64,000 nt of DNA from Latilactobacillus curvatus JCM 1096 = DSM 20019. Its GTDB lineage: Bacteria; Bacillota; Bacilli; Lactobacillales; Lactobacillaceae. This document shows positions 19,220-27,653 of this stretch, one piece after another (position 1 is the stretch's first letter; every line of letters begins with the position of its first letter). The position numbers and the translations under genes are program-made. The notes beneath the pieces are model-generated. The model was not told the origin of the DNA. It was given only the letters and a program-made list of their open reading frames with translations, and made no database searches. The stretch spans positions 1 through 64,000 of the forward strand of contig NZ_CP026116.1 of assembly GCF_004101845.1 (NCBI RefSeq), read 5' to 3'.

Positions 19220-19261
19220 TGATGAGTATGACAACTATTTTTATTAAGGAGGTTTTTGTGA

Positions 19262-20242
19262 ATGGTTGGAATCGTTATTGCAAGTCACGGGGAGTTTGCT
19301 AAAGGAATCATGCAATCTGGCTCAATGATTTTTGGCGAACAAGAAAAAGTACAAGCTGTTACTTTTATGCCAAATGAAGGACCAGATGATTTGAAAGCGC
19401 ATTTAGAAGCTGCCGTTGCAACGTTTGATGCAGATGATGACGTCTTATTCTTAGTTGATCTTTGGGGAGGTTCACCATTTAATCAAGCTAATGGGTTGTT
19501 CGAAGCACATAAAGATAAGTGGGCAATCGTTACAGGATTAAACTTACCAATGTTGATTGAAGCTTACGCATCTCGTTTATCTATGACATCTGCTCATGAA
19601 ATCGCAGCACATATCATTGATGAAGCTAAAGCAGGGGTACGGGTTAAACCTGAAGAACTACAACCAGAAGAAGCACCTAAGGCAGAAGCCGCACAAACGA
19701 CTTCAAACTCAGGCACACCTGGTAAGTTCAAATATGTCTTGGCACGAATTGATTCACGTTTATTACATGGTCAAGTTGCAACGACATGGTCGAAGACAAC
19801 TAACCCAACACGGATTATCGTTGTTTCAGATAACGTTGCTAAAGATGAATTACGGACAAACTTAATTAAACAAGCTGCTCCTAGTGGCATCAAAGCACAC
19901 GTCGTGCCAGTTGATCAAATGATTAAATTGGCAAAAGATGACCAACACTTTGGTAAGGAACGTGCTTTGTTATTATTTGAATCACCACAAGATGCACTTA
20001 GAGCAGTTGAAGGTGGCGTTCCATTAGAAACAATTAACGTTGGTTCAATGGCGCACTCAACTGGTAAAGTGCAACCAAATACTGTTTTGGCTTTTGACCA
20101 AGATGATATTGATACCTTTGAAAAACTAAAAGCTAAGGGCATCAAGTTCGATGTTCGTAAAGTGCCAAGTGACTCAAACGGTAACATGGATAGTATCCTT
20201 AAAAAAGCACAAGCAGAACTAGACAAACAAAATAACAAATAA
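19262..20242 (+). CDS. manL: PTS mannose-family EIIAB component
   Basis: 326 aa two-domain cytoplasmic phosphotransferase. The IIA domain (1-125) carries the phospho-His at residue 9 in [10 protein letters not shown] Pro/Glu/Ala-rich linker (about 130-155) follows. The IIB domain (156-326) carries the phospho-His at residue 169 in [12 protein letters not shown]. It relays phosphate from HPr to glucose, mannose or glucosamine imported through IIC/IID. AAGGAGG precedes ATG 19262; an out-of-frame GTG overlaps it. It is first of manLMN, and IIC starts 29 nt downstream. Confidence 0.95.
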   Translation: MVGIVIASHGEFAKGIMQSGSMIFGEQEKVQAVTFMPNEGPDDLKAHLEAAVATFDADDDVLFLVDLWGGSPFNQANGLFEAHKDKWAIVTGLNLPMLIEAYASRLSMTSAHEIAAHIIDEAKAGVRVKPEELQPEEAPKAEAAQTTSNSGTPGKFKYVLARIDSRLLHGQVATTWSKTTNPTRIIVVSDNVAKDELRTNLIKQAAPSGIKAHVVPVDQMIKLAKDDQHFGKERALLLFESPQDALRAVEGGVPLETINVGSMAHSTGKVQPNTVLAFDQDDIDTFEKLKAKGIKFDVRKVPSDSNGNMDSILKKAQAELDKQNNK

Positions 20243-20271
20243 CATCAGAAGAAATTGGAGGATTAATAATC

Positions 20272-21078
20272 ATGGATTTGAATTTCATTCAAGTGATTTT
20301 GGTCATTTTTATCGCATTTCTAGCTGGTATGGAAGGTATCTTAGATCAATTCCATTTCCATCAGCCAGTTATTGCTTGTACACTAATCGGTCTTGTAACC
20401 GGTCAATTACTACCTTGTCTTATCTTAGGTGGGACATTACAAATGATCGCCTTAGGTTGGGCTAACATTGGTGCCGCTGTTGCACCCGATGCTGCTTTGG
20501 CATCAATCGCATCTGCAATTATTTTAATACTTGGTGGCCAAGGAAAAGCCGGCGTTACATCAGCTATCGCTATCGCTGTTCCTCTTGCCGTAGCCGGGTT
20601 ATTATTAACAATCATCGTACGGACATTAGCAACTGGTATCGTGCACATCATGGATGCTGCTGCTAAAGAAGGTAACTTCCGTAAGATCGAAATGTGGCAA
20701 TATATCGCTATTATCATGCAAGGTTTACGAATCGCTATTCCTGCAGGCTTAATCTTAGCAATCGGTGCTGGCCCTGTTAAAGAAATGTTGACAGCAATGC
20801 CAATCTGGTTAACAGACGGTTTAGCAATCGGTGGTGGGATGGTCGTTGCCGTTGGTTACGCAATGGTTATCAACATGATGGCAACTAAAGAAGTATGGCC
20901 ATTCTTCGCAATTGGTTTCGTACTTGCTACTATCTCACAATTGACACTTATCGGCCTTGGTGCAATCGGTGTTTCACTTGCCCTATTATACTTAGCCCTT
21001 TCAAAACAAGGCGGCTCAGGTAATGGCGGCGGTTCAAATACTGGTGACCCACTTGGCGATATTATCGACAACTACTAA
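20272..21078 (+). CDS. manM: PTS mannose-family EIIC component
   Basis: 268 aa integral membrane protein with about seven to eight helices and a Gly/Ser-rich C-terminal tail (GGSGNGGGSN). It forms the sugar channel with EIID. The N-terminal EGILDQFHFHQPVIACTLIGLVTGQ is characteristic of the family. Strong GGAGG-type sites precede it and manN, consistent with high expression of the operon. In this family EIIC plus EIID also serve as the receptor for class IIa bacteriocins. Confidence 0.95.
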   Translation: MDLNFIQVILVIFIAFLAGMEGILDQFHFHQPVIACTLIGLVTGQLLPCLILGGTLQMIALGWANIGAAVAPDAALASIASAIILILGGQGKAGVTSAIAIAVPLAVAGLLLTIIVRTLATGIVHIMDAAAKEGNFRKIEMWQYIAIIMQGLRIAIPAGLILAIGAGPVKEMLTAMPIWLTDGLAIGGGMVVAVGYAMVINMMATKEVWPFFAIGFVLATISQLTLIGLGAIGVSLALLYLALSKQGGSGNGGGSNTGDPLGDIIDNY

Positions 21079-21095
21079 GAAGGAGGCTAACAATT

Positions 21096-22007
21096 ATGGC
21101 AGAACAATTAAAATTAACGCGTAAAGATCGTATTTCTGTTTGGCTACGTTCAACTTTCCTTCAAGGTTCTTGGAACTACGAACGTATGCAAAATGGTGGT
21201 TGGGCTTACTCATTAATCCCAGCAATTAAGAAATTATACAAAACAAAAGAAGACCGGGCAGCTGCTTTAGTTCGTCACATGGAATTCTTTAATACTCATC
21301 CTTATGTTGCTTCACCAATAATCGGGGTAACTTTGGCACTTGAAGAAGAACGTGCTAATGGTGCACCAATTGATGATGTTACAATTCAAGGGGTTAAAGT
21401 TGGGATGATGGGACCTTTGGCTGGTATCGGCGATCCCGTATTCTGGTTCACTGTTAAACCAATCATCGGTGCTTTGGCTGCTTCACTTGCTATGAGTGGT
21501 AACATTCTTGGCCCAATCATTTACTTTATCGCTTGGAATGCTATCCGGATGTCATTCATGTGGTATACACAAGAATTCGGCTACCGTGCTGGTTCAAAGA
21601 TTACAGAAGATTTATCTGGTGGTATTTTGCAAGACATCACAAAGGGTGCTTCAATCCTTGGGATGTTCATCTTAGGTTCGTTGGTTAACCGTTGGGTATC
21701 TGTCAAGTTTACGCCAGTTGTTTCATCTGTTAAGTTGGACAAAGGCGCATTCATCGACTGGGATAAATTACCTAGCGGTGCTAAGGGCATTCAATCAGCC
21801 TTACAACAACAGGCTCAAGGTTTGTCATTGACAAGCAATAAAGTGACAACGTTGCAAGACAACTTGGACAGCTTGATTCCTGGGTTAGCTGCATTAGGAT
21901 TAACATTATTCTGTATGTGGTTACTTAAGAAGAAAGTCTCACCAATCGTGATTATTCTTGGCTTATTCGTAGTCGGAATTGTCTTCCATCTATTACACTT
22001 AATGTAA
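21096..22007 (+). CDS. manN: PTS mannose-family EIID component
   Basis: 303 aa. The soluble N-terminus contains QGSWNYERMQNGGWAYSL and the GMMGPLAGIGDPVFW motif, followed by hydrophobic segments and a single C-terminal helix (about 270-300). A long extracytoplasmic-type insert around residues 205-260 is present, as in Lactobacillales ManN proteins linked to bacteriocin sensitivity. AAGGAGG lies 7 nt before the ATG. The gene ends 1 nt before a copy of the intergenic repeat family, then a 20-bp-stem terminator. Confidence 0.95.
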   Translation: MAEQLKLTRKDRISVWLRSTFLQGSWNYERMQNGGWAYSLIPAIKKLYKTKEDRAAALVRHMEFFNTHPYVASPIIGVTLALEEERANGAPIDDVTIQGVKVGMMGPLAGIGDPVFWFTVKPIIGALAASLAMSGNILGPIIYFIAWNAIRMSFMWYTQEFGYRAGSKITEDLSGGILQDITKGASILGMFILGSLVNRWVSVKFTPVVSSVKLDKGAFIDWDKLPSGAKGIQSALQQQAQGLSLTSNKVTTLQDNLDSLIPGLAALGLTLFCMWLLKKKVSPIVIILGLFVVGIVFHLLHLM

Positions 22008-22008
22008 A

Positions 22009-22132
22009 AGAGTGCGCAATAAGCTGGGTATCTTCTGAGGATTAGCCTAATCAGGCGAATTACCAACAAAGTCGGTGATTTGGCAAATTTGGTTAACCGC
22101 AGGAATATGCCTACTGAAGCACGTTTAGAAAA
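22009..22132 (+). repeat. Intergenic repeat, copy R1 (complete)
   Basis: Begins AGAGTGCG 1 nt after the manN stop, continues through the dyad GATTAGCCTAATC and CAAAGTCGGTGATTTG, and ends in CACGTTTAGAAA. The same blocks recur at 26845-26965, 26968-27090 and 49308-49429. A terminator follows 2 nt later. Confidence 0.75.
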
Positions 22133-22133
22133 C

Positions 22134-22182
22134 AAAGGAGGGGCTAGGACAAAGTCAATTTGTCCTAGCCCCTCCTTTTTAT
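22134..22182 (+). terminator. Terminator of manLMN
   Basis: Perfect 20-bp stem, arm AAAGGAGGGGCTAGGACAAA, 5-nt loop, T run. It shares the GGACAAA/TTTGTCC upper stem with other terminators in the window. Confidence 0.93.
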
Positions 22183-22227
22183 AAAAGCGTATAATGAAAG
22201 TAAGTTTTTGGAAATGGAGTCGATATT

Positions 22228-22596
22228 ATGGTTCAATCGATTAATACAAAGGTGGACTTAGTGATTAAAGCCACGTCGTTTACAGCACTCTCTGATTATG
22301 GACAAATCATGATCGGGGATAGAGGGTTTGAATTTTTCAATGATCGTGACGCACGACAATTTATTCAAATTCCATGGGAAGAAGTTGACTATGTGATTGC
22401 ATCAGTCATGTTCAAAGGCAAGTGGATTCCCCGCTATGCTATCCAAACAAAGAAAAATGGGACGTATACTTTTGCTTCAAAGGAACCCAAAAAATTGCTC
22501 CGCGCCATTCGCGAGTATGTGCCCGCAGAACGCTTAGTTCAATCACTAGGGGTCTGGGATGTGATTAAGCGTGTGTTTAAACGCAAATCAAATTAA
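22228..22596 (+). CDS. manO: ManO (DUF956) family protein
   Basis: 122 aa, a full-length DUF956 protein. Members are almost always encoded beside mannose-family PTS genes in lactic acid bacteria and are thought to modulate the operon; the biochemical role is not known to me. Readable features are the basic strand GKWIPRYAIQTKK and C-terminal VWDVIKRVFKRKSN, which give a compact basic protein without membrane segments. It is separated from manN by the terminator at 22134-22182 and has its own terminator, so it can be expressed independently. Confidence 0.88.
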   Translation: MVQSINTKVDLVIKATSFTALSDYGQIMIGDRGFEFFNDRDARQFIQIPWEEVDYVIASVMFKGKWIPRYAIQTKKNGTYTFASKEPKKLLRAIREYVPAERLVQSLGVWDVIKRVFKRKSN

Positions 22597-22603
22597 CTTC
22601 AGG

Positions 22604-22636
22604 AAGGTGTGACCAATATTGGTCACACCTTTTTTG
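22604..22636 (+). terminator. Terminator after manO
   Basis: AAGGTGTGACCAATATTGGTCACACC followed by T6, described as two 13-nt arms: AAGGTGTGACCAA and TTGGTCACACCTT. Confidence 0.92.
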
Positions 22637-22659
22637 AATCGAATTGCCTGTGATTTTAA

Positions 22660-22689
22660 TTGGTACCGATTTGAGTGGCGTGCTAGAAT
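22660..22689 (+). promoter_or_regulatory. Putative promoter of the DUF2829-to-DUF1634 operon
   Basis: TTGGTA (22660-22665), 18-nt spacer ending in TGC, TAGAAT (22684-22689): an extended -10 with a mediocre -35, 59 nt before the first start codon. Confidence 0.4.
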
Positions 22690-22747
22690 ATCATATAAGG
22701 TTGATTGTTCAACATTTTAAAAAATTAAGTTAAATGAGGTAATGATC

Positions 22748-22972
22748 ATGGGATTTGATGAAGCGATTAATGCAATTAAGGCTGGCAAAAAAGTGGTACG
22801 GACTGGCTGGGATGGTCCAGAATTATTTATTTTCCAAGTGGCCGATGGGACATTCGAGGGGCAAGCAATTAGTCCCTACCTATTAATTAAAACAACCGAA
22901 ACACCAGCATACTCAATGTTCCAACCAACATCGTGTGATGTATTGGCTGATGATTGGCAATTGGTCGACTAA
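22748..22972 (+). CDS. DUF2829 small protein
   Basis: 74 aa. The family is named for phage and Firmicutes proteins beginning with a short helix and a KxVxRxGW motif, here GKKVVRTGWDG, and ending in an ADDWQLVD-type motif (consensus DWxxx). The function is unknown. I chose the ATG at 22748 because GAGGT lies 7 nt upstream; the ATG two codons earlier is too close. The stop TAA overlaps the next start as TAATG, so translation is probably coupled to the SDR gene. Confidence 0.85.
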   Translation: MGFDEAINAIKAGKKVVRTGWDGPELFIFQVADGTFEGQAISPYLLIKTTETPAYSMFQPTSCDVLADDWQLVD

Positions 22973-23715
22973 TGGGGCATTTTGCAGATTTAGCGACTAA
23001 AACCATTTTAATTACCGGGGCGGCATCGGGAATTGGGCGCGCTCAAGTGGCCGCTTTTTTAGCAGAGGGGGCATTGGTGTTAGCACTTGATCGCCAGCCG
23101 ATTGAAGTCCCTGTTGATAGTCGGTGCATCACAGCGCAGGTTGATGTTTGTGATGAAACGCAATTAACAATGACATTAGCGACTTTACTGGCAGAATATG
23201 GCCCAATCGATGTGGTCTGCAACACGGCAGGTGTGTTGGATGCTTATGCACCAACGCTTGATACCAGTAGTGCGGATTGGGATCGAATTATGGCAACGAA
23301 TTTAAAAAGTCAATATCTTGTAACAAATGCGATCTTGCCAACAATGGTTGCGCAAAAGCGTGGGGTATTCGTTAATATGGCTTCGATTGCTGGGCTAGTT
23401 GCTGGTGGCGGTGGTGCGGCTTATACGGCATCGAAACACGCCATCATTGGCTATACAAAGCAGCTTGATTATGATTACGCCGCTAAAGGGATTCGCGCCA
23501 ACTGTATCGCCCCAGGTGCGATTGAGACGCCGATGAACGCAGCCGATTTTGCGGGGACTGGTGAGATGGCACAAGAAGTTGCCCGTCAGACACCAGCGGG
23601 GCGTTGGGCGCAACCAACTGAAGTTGCGAACTTAAGTGTTTACTTGGCGAGTGAGGTTGCGGATTACATTCATGGTACCGTCGTTCCAATTGATGGTGGC
23701 TGGATTGAAAAATAA
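22972..23715 (+). CDS. Short-chain dehydrogenase/reductase (SDR)
   Basis: 247 aa classical SDR. Cofactor motif TGAASGIG (about residues 16-23), NTAG equivalent CNTAG, catalytic Ser in NMASIAG, YTASK with the Tyr/Lys pair, and the C-terminal DGGW are all readable. Asp after the second strand (ALDRQP) suggests NAD(H) preference. It oxidises or reduces an unidentified alcohol/ketone. The ATG at 22972 overlaps the previous stop. A TTG 18 nt upstream would extend the frame but lies inside the preceding gene. The DUF1858 gene follows at 20 nt. Confidence 0.88.
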   Translation: MGHFADLATKTILITGAASGIGRAQVAAFLAEGALVLALDRQPIEVPVDSRCITAQVDVCDETQLTMTLATLLAEYGPIDVVCNTAGVLDAYAPTLDTSSADWDRIMATNLKSQYLVTNAILPTMVAQKRGVFVNMASIAGLVAGGGGAAYTASKHAIIGYTKQLDYDYAAKGIRANCIAPGAIETPMNAADFAGTGEMAQEVARQTPAGRWAQPTEVANLSVYLASEVADYIHGTVVPIDGGWIEK

Positions 23716-23735
23716 CGCTGACTAAGGAGATTATG

Positions 23736-23969
23736 ATGGCAAAACAAATTAAATTAAGTCAAACCGTTTATGAATTGGTAACGGCCTATCCTGAAGTGGT
23801 GCCAGTGCTTGTTGAAATCGGACTTGATGGGGTCACGAACCCAGCGCTTTTGAATACTGCGGGGCGTTTTATGACATTGCCTAAAGGGGCTAAGATGAAG
23901 CAAATTCCTTTGACGACGATTATCGCTAGTCTAGAAGCACAAGGATTCGAGGTGTTAGCTGATGACTGA
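23736..23969 (+). CDS. DUF1858-domain protein
   Basis: 77 aa. The whole protein is one DUF1858 domain: LSQTVYELVTAYPEVVPVLVEIGLDG followed by a MTLPKGAKMKQIPL segment. The same domain occurs fused to ScdA/RIC-type hemerythrin proteins that repair iron centres, and here it directly precedes a hemerythrin-like protein, so the two probably act together. The ATG three bases upstream (23733) is an alternative start. The last codons overlap the start of the next gene by 8 nt. Confidence 0.85.
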   Translation: MAKQIKLSQTVYELVTAYPEVVPVLVEIGLDGVTNPALLNTAGRFMTLPKGAKMKQIPLTTIIASLEAQGFEVLADD

Positions 23970-25470
23970 GCAACAGTATAGCAGTGCGTACCGCCAAAAA
24001 CGAATCGTGGAGATCTTAAAAATGCTGCATGAAGGTGGCTCGTTTGAAGAGGCTAAGCGGATTTTTGATGAGTCCTTCTCTGGGGTTGATGTGTCTGAAA
24101 TTACGTCTGCTGAACGGGAATTGATTGCCAGTGGCTTGAACCCGATGGAGATTCAACATTTGTGTAATGTCCATGCTGCGGTTTTCAAGGGGGCGATTAA
24201 TTCAAACGGGGCTGAAACGCCGGAACAAGAACAGCCAGGACACCCAGTCGCTGTGATGAAATTAGAAAATTTGGTCATGAACTCGCTCTTAAATGATGAA
24301 TTACTGCCATGTTTGAAGAAATGGCAGCAGTCAGGGACTGATCAAAATTATCTCGTGCGGATGCAACAAGCGTTAAAAGATTTACAGTTGATCGACCGCC
24401 ACTATTTACGGAAAGAAAACTTAATTTTTCCGTTGATGGATCAATATGGAATTACTGCACCACCCAAAGTGATGTGGGGTGTGGATGATCAAATTCGGGG
24501 GTTGGTGAAGACGGCCTATCAAATGGTAACTGCGGAACCAATTCCGGATAAATATGCAATTGAAGCAGCCGTTGAAAAGATGAGCAAAGAAATTCAAGAA
24601 ATGATTTTCAAAGAAGAAGAAATCATGATTCCGATGGTTAATGAAGTCTTTACACCAGCTGACTGGGGACTAATTGCTTCTGAAAGCCAACCAATCGGGT
24701 ATACCTTAATTCCAGACCCATTACCATGGCAACCAAGTGCTGAAGCTATTGCGGCGGCCGAAAAGCGGACCGTGCCGAAGATTGCGCAAGAACTGAATGC
24801 GATGGCGCAATCGTTGGCGGATGCGCAAATGACGACCCAAACAACGCCACCAGAACCGGCACCAACTTCGATGGCGGCAGCGGCTAATATTCCGTTTGAA
24901 ATTCACGGACAACCTGTACCAAAAGCCCCCGCTGAAAAAGATGAAGGAAAACCAGAAATGCCTGATTTTGTGAAGGCAATGTTAGCTGACGAAAAAGAAG
25001 CGGCACCAAAAGCGAAGGTTCAAGCACGTCGAGAAGCACCACAACCCCATATCGAAATTGGCGTGGATAACCAAGCTAAAATCGTTCTACCATCTGGGTC
25101 GATGAATATTAGTGAATTGACGGCGATTCTCCAAGTACTACCGCTTGATTTAACCTTTGTCGATCAAAACGATATTGTGCAGTGGTTCTCAGATAACGAG
25201 CATCGTATTTTCCCAAGAACCCGGGCAGTGATTGGCCGCGCGGTTGTGAACTGCCATCCACCAAAGAGTGTGGATAAGGTTGAGAAAATTTTAGCGGACT
25301 TTCATGCGGGGCGAGAAGACCATGCTGATTTTTGGTTGAACTTCCGCGGGATGTTCGTCTATATTCGCTATTTTGCGGTTCGTGATCCACAGGGACAATA
25401 CTTAGGCTGTTTAGAAGTCAGTCAGGATTTAACGGAACTCCGTGCACTAACAGGCGAAAAACGGTTATAA
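23962..25470 (+). CDS. DUF438 / hemerythrin-like / PAS protein
   Basis: 502 aa soluble protein in three parts. A DUF438 helical domain (about 10-85) is followed by a hemerythrin-like four-helix region (about 95-235, with RHYLRKENLIFPLMDQYG and KEEEIMIPM supplying His/Glu ligands). A Pro/Ala-rich linker (about 285-375) leads to a C-terminal PAS domain (about 385-495, TFVDQNDIVQWFSD, FPRTRAVIGRAVVNCHPP). At the position where hemerythrins usually have His-Asp, this one reads Asp-Asp (MWGVDDQIR), so the metal site may differ. Such proteins are suspected to sense redox state, O2 or NO, or to service iron centres; a function has not been established to my knowledge. It is cotranslated with DUF1858 and precedes TauE by 24 nt. 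Confidence 0.85.
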   Translation: MTEQQYSSAYRQKRIVEILKMLHEGGSFEEAKRIFDESFSGVDVSEITSAERELIASGLNPMEIQHLCNVHAAVFKGAINSNGAETPEQEQPGHPVAVMKLENLVMNSLLNDELLPCLKKWQQSGTDQNYLVRMQQALKDLQLIDRHYLRKENLIFPLMDQYGITAPPKVMWGVDDQIRGLVKTAYQMVTAEPIPDKYAIEAAVEKMSKEIQEMIFKEEEIMIPMVNEVFTPADWGLIASESQPIGYTLIPDPLPWQPSAEAIAAAEKRTVPKIAQELNAMAQSLADAQMTTQTTPPEPAPTSMAAAANIPFEIHGQPVPKAPAEKDEGKPEMPDFVKAMLADEKEAAPKAKVQARREAPQPHIEIGVDNQAKIVLPSGSMNISELTAILQVLPLDLTFVDQNDIVQWFSDNEHRIFPRTRAVIGRAVVNCHPPKSVDKVEKILADFHAGREDHADFWLNFRGMFVYIRYFAVRDPQGQYLGCLEVSQDLTELRALTGEKRL

Positions 25471-25494
25471 AAATGCATTAAGAGGAGAAAAGAG

Positions 25495-26340
25495 ATGCAA
25501 CAAATTATTTTATTACTTGCCGTCGGTGTTTTAGCCGGCGTGTTGGGTTCAATCTTAGGGATTGGTGGCGGGATCATTGTAACCCCCGTATTAACGCTAG
25601 CGATTGGCCTAGATATTAAATACGCGATTGGGGCCAGCATTATTGCCGTGATTGCAACAAGTTCTGGTGCAACTATCGCCTATTTGAAAGATGATATGCT
25701 CAACTTACGAGTGGCGATGTTCCTAGAAATTGCAACGACCGTCGGGGCGATTATCGGGGCGTTATTGACCGGCATCGTACCAACTGGATTCTTATTCATC
25801 TTATTCGGCGCATTCTTGCTATTTTCAACGTACAACATGATTCAAAAATTACGTGGTAAAGTTGCAGAACAACACGTCGGCGCTGGTGAAGATAAGTGGG
25901 CCAAGAAGTTGAACTTAAATGGCACTTACTACGATAAGGCCAACCAAGAACAAGTCGACTACGCTGTTGAACAAGTACCAGGCGGCTTTGCCATGATGTT
26001 CGGGGCCGGCATTGCTTCTGGCTTGCTCGGTATCGGGAGTGGGGTATTCAAAGTGACCGCCATGGATACGATTATGAAGATGCCATTGAAACCATCAAGT
26101 GCCACGAGTAATTTGATGATGGGGGTTACGGCAGCAGCTTCGGCCACTGTTTATTTCTTCAGCGGTGCGATTATTCCCAGCGTTGCTGCACCGTTAGCAA
26201 TCGGAATTTTGGTAGGTTCCACTGTGGGTTCACGGATTATGCAGTATTTGCAACCACGTGTGATTCGCATGATTTTTATCCCCATTTTGTTATACACAGG
26301 TTTACAAATGGTGCTTAAAGGATTCGGGGTGCATATTTAA
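25495..26340 (+). CDS. TauE/SafE-family membrane permease
   Basis: 281 aa with about eight membrane helices in two repeats. The first begins GVLGSILGIGGGIIVTP and the second contains SGLLGIGSGVFKVTAMD, the paired glycine-rich motifs of TauE/SafE. The family exports or imports small anions such as sulfite or sulfoacetate. The substrate is unknown here. AAGAGGAG precedes the ATG. Its stop overlaps the start of the DUF1634 gene, and TauE-DUF1634 pairs are recurrent in Firmicutes. Confidence 0.9.
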   Translation: MQQIILLLAVGVLAGVLGSILGIGGGIIVTPVLTLAIGLDIKYAIGASIIAVIATSSGATIAYLKDDMLNLRVAMFLEIATTVGAIIGALLTGIVPTGFLFILFGAFLLFSTYNMIQKLRGKVAEQHVGAGEDKWAKKLNLNGTYYDKANQEQVDYAVEQVPGGFAMMFGAGIASGLLGIGSGVFKVTAMDTIMKMPLKPSSATSNLMMGVTAAASATVYFFSGAIIPSVAAPLAIGILVGSTVGSRIMQYLQPRVIRMIFIPILLYTGLQMVLKGFGVHI

Positions 26341-26708
26341 TGACAGATAAAAAAGCAGAGATGGCTCAAATTGAACTCGTCATCGGTAAAATTTTACGCA
26401 TTGGGGTGGCGGTTTCAGCAACGCTGCTCATTATTGGCATGTTACTTGCGATTATTCATGGCGGTACAGGTTATTCAGAATATCAATTTCCAACGACCTT
26501 TACCGAAATTTTCAGTGGCATTGCTGCATTTAAGGCTGGCGCTGTGATTATGTTGGGCTTATTCTGCCTCATTTTAACGCCAGTCTTGCGTGTGGTGGTA
26601 TCAATCTACGCATTTGCTAAAGAAGGGGATTACCTCTACGTTTGGATTACGGTTATTGTGTTGGTCATCTTAATCATCGGGATGGCAATTGGTTTTATAA
26701 AGAAATAA
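26340..26708 (+). CDS. DUF1634 membrane protein
   Basis: 122 aa with three hydrophobic segments (about 20-42, 60-85 and 97-118) and few charges between. DUF1634 proteins are encoded next to TauE/SafE permeases, which suggests an accessory subunit. TAATG overlap with tauE indicates coupled translation. It is the last gene of the six-gene unit; a short copy of the intergenic repeat starts immediately after the TAA. Confidence 0.87.
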   Translation: MTDKKAEMAQIELVIGKILRIGVAVSATLLIIGMLLAIIHGGTGYSEYQFPTTFTEIFSGIAAFKAGAVIMLGLFCLILTPVLRVVVSIYAFAKEGDYLYVWITVIVLVILIIGMAIGFIKK

Positions 26709-26744
26709 AGAGTGGTTTATTAGCTCAGTATCTCGCGAGGATTA
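26709..26744 (+). repeat. Intergenic repeat, copy R2 (5' part only)
   Basis: AGAGTGG...CTCGCGAGGATTA resembles the first third of the repeat, begins directly after the DUF1634 stop codon and is cut off by the hairpin at 26745. Confidence 0.6.
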
Positions 26745-26790
26745 AAAAAAGGGCCAACGACAAACATGTTTGTCGTTGGCCCTTTTTTTT
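26745..26790. terminator. Bidirectional terminator between DUF1634 and SHOCT genes
   Basis: Perfect palindrome with arm AAAGGGCCAACGACAAACAT and seven to eight A/T on each side, so it serves both convergent transcripts. Confidence 0.93.
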
Positions 26791-26794
26791 GTGG

Positions 26795-26841
26795 TGAATT
26801 AGGCTAATCCGCAGAAGATAACCGGGCTTACTGCGCACTCT
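26795..26841 (-). repeat. Intergenic repeat, copy R3 (5' part only)
   Basis: On the minus strand it starts AGAGTGCGCAGTAAGCCCGG and runs to GGATTAGCCTAATTC, then meets the shared terminator. It is the third unit of a minus-strand tandem array. Confidence 0.7.
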
Positions 26842-26844
26842 GAT

Positions 26845-26965
26845 TTAAAACGTGCTCCGACAGACATCCGCTTCCGGTTAGCTACGTCCCGCAAACAATC
26901 GACGTCGTCGCTTATTCACGAGATTAGGCTAATCCTCAGCGTATAATCGTCTGCCGTCGCACTCT
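26845..26965 (-). repeat. Intergenic repeat, copy R4 (complete)
   Basis: Minus strand AGAGTGCGACGG to CACGTTTTAAA, with GATTAGCCTAATC and a GCGACGACGTCGATTG dyad in the middle. It is head-to-tail with R5 and R3. Confidence 0.75.
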
Positions 26966-26967
26966 AT

Positions 26968-27090
26968 TTTGAAACGTGCTCCGTAAGCCATCTTCTTCCG
27001 GTTAGCGACATCAGTCAAATCACCGACTTTGTCGGCAATCCGCCTGATTAAGCTAATCCTCAGAAGATAACCGGGCTTACTGCGCACTCT
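26968..27090 (-). repeat. Intergenic repeat, copy R5 (complete)
   Basis: Minus strand AGAGTGCGCAGTAAGCCCGG to CACGTTTCAAA, with dyads GATTAGCTTAATC and CCGACAAAGTCGG. Its first bases overlap the TAG stop of the SHOCT-domain gene. Confidence 0.78.
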
Positions 27091-27520
27091 ATTCCATTCC
27101 TAGTATTCTTTTCTTTTTTTCTTCGAATTCTTCGTGGGTCATTAGGCCATCGTCGCGCATTTTGAGGTAGGCCATAATGAGATCACCAGTTTTAACGTAA
27201 CTGAGGTCTTCTTCTTCAACGGTTGGTTTTTCGAGGAAGTCCGCTAAGGCTGTGTATAACTTGCGCACAGCGAGGTTATCGTCGGGTTCGAAACTGATGA
27301 CGATTTTTTCGAGGGCGTGGTTGGGTTTTTGGTAGAGAATTTGGAGATGACCATGCCGATAAGTCGCTTCAAAAAAGCGGACCGATTTTAATTTGCTAAA
27401 CGGAATGTCACGATCCTGGTTTTGTTTCTTCTTAAACAGTCCGGGATAGTGAATTGTTAGGATATTTTCGTCATAGGTTAATTCGAGTTTTTGAGGTTTT
27501 TTAATGAGATAAGTTTGCAT
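27089..27520 (-). CDS. SHOCT-domain protein with PH-like N-terminal region
   Basis: 143 aa, cytoplasmic. The first about 95 residues form alternating strands of a PH/bacterial-PH-like or DUF4429-type domain. Residues 108-143 are a SHOCT module (GDLIMAYLKMRDDGLMTHEEFEEKKKRIL), a short oligomerisation domain usually at protein ends. No catalytic motif is visible. Monocistronic on the minus strand; its stop codon is the first triplet of repeat R5. Confidence 0.78.
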   Translation of the reverse strand: MQTYLIKKPQKLELTYDENILTIHYPGLFKKKQNQDRDIPFSKLKSVRFFEATYRHGHLQILYQKPNHALEKIVISFEPDDNLAVRKLYTALADFLEKPTVEEEDLSYVKTGDLIMAYLKMRDDGLMTHEEFEEKKKRILGME

Positions 27521-27653
27521 CGCTTGCTCCTTTAATCATTCTTAAGTAAAAGCACGGTAGTTCTTAATAAATGAAGCCTAAACTTACCTTTATCATAGTA
27601 GACAGTGACCCTAAATAGCAAGCTGTTCGTATTGGTTTATGAAATGAGGTGGG

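Noticed and set aside
18965-19261. Sigma-54 promoter for the mannose PTS operon
   Set aside because: TAGCACACCGC was the nearest resemblance but lacks the GG and GC elements at proper spacing.
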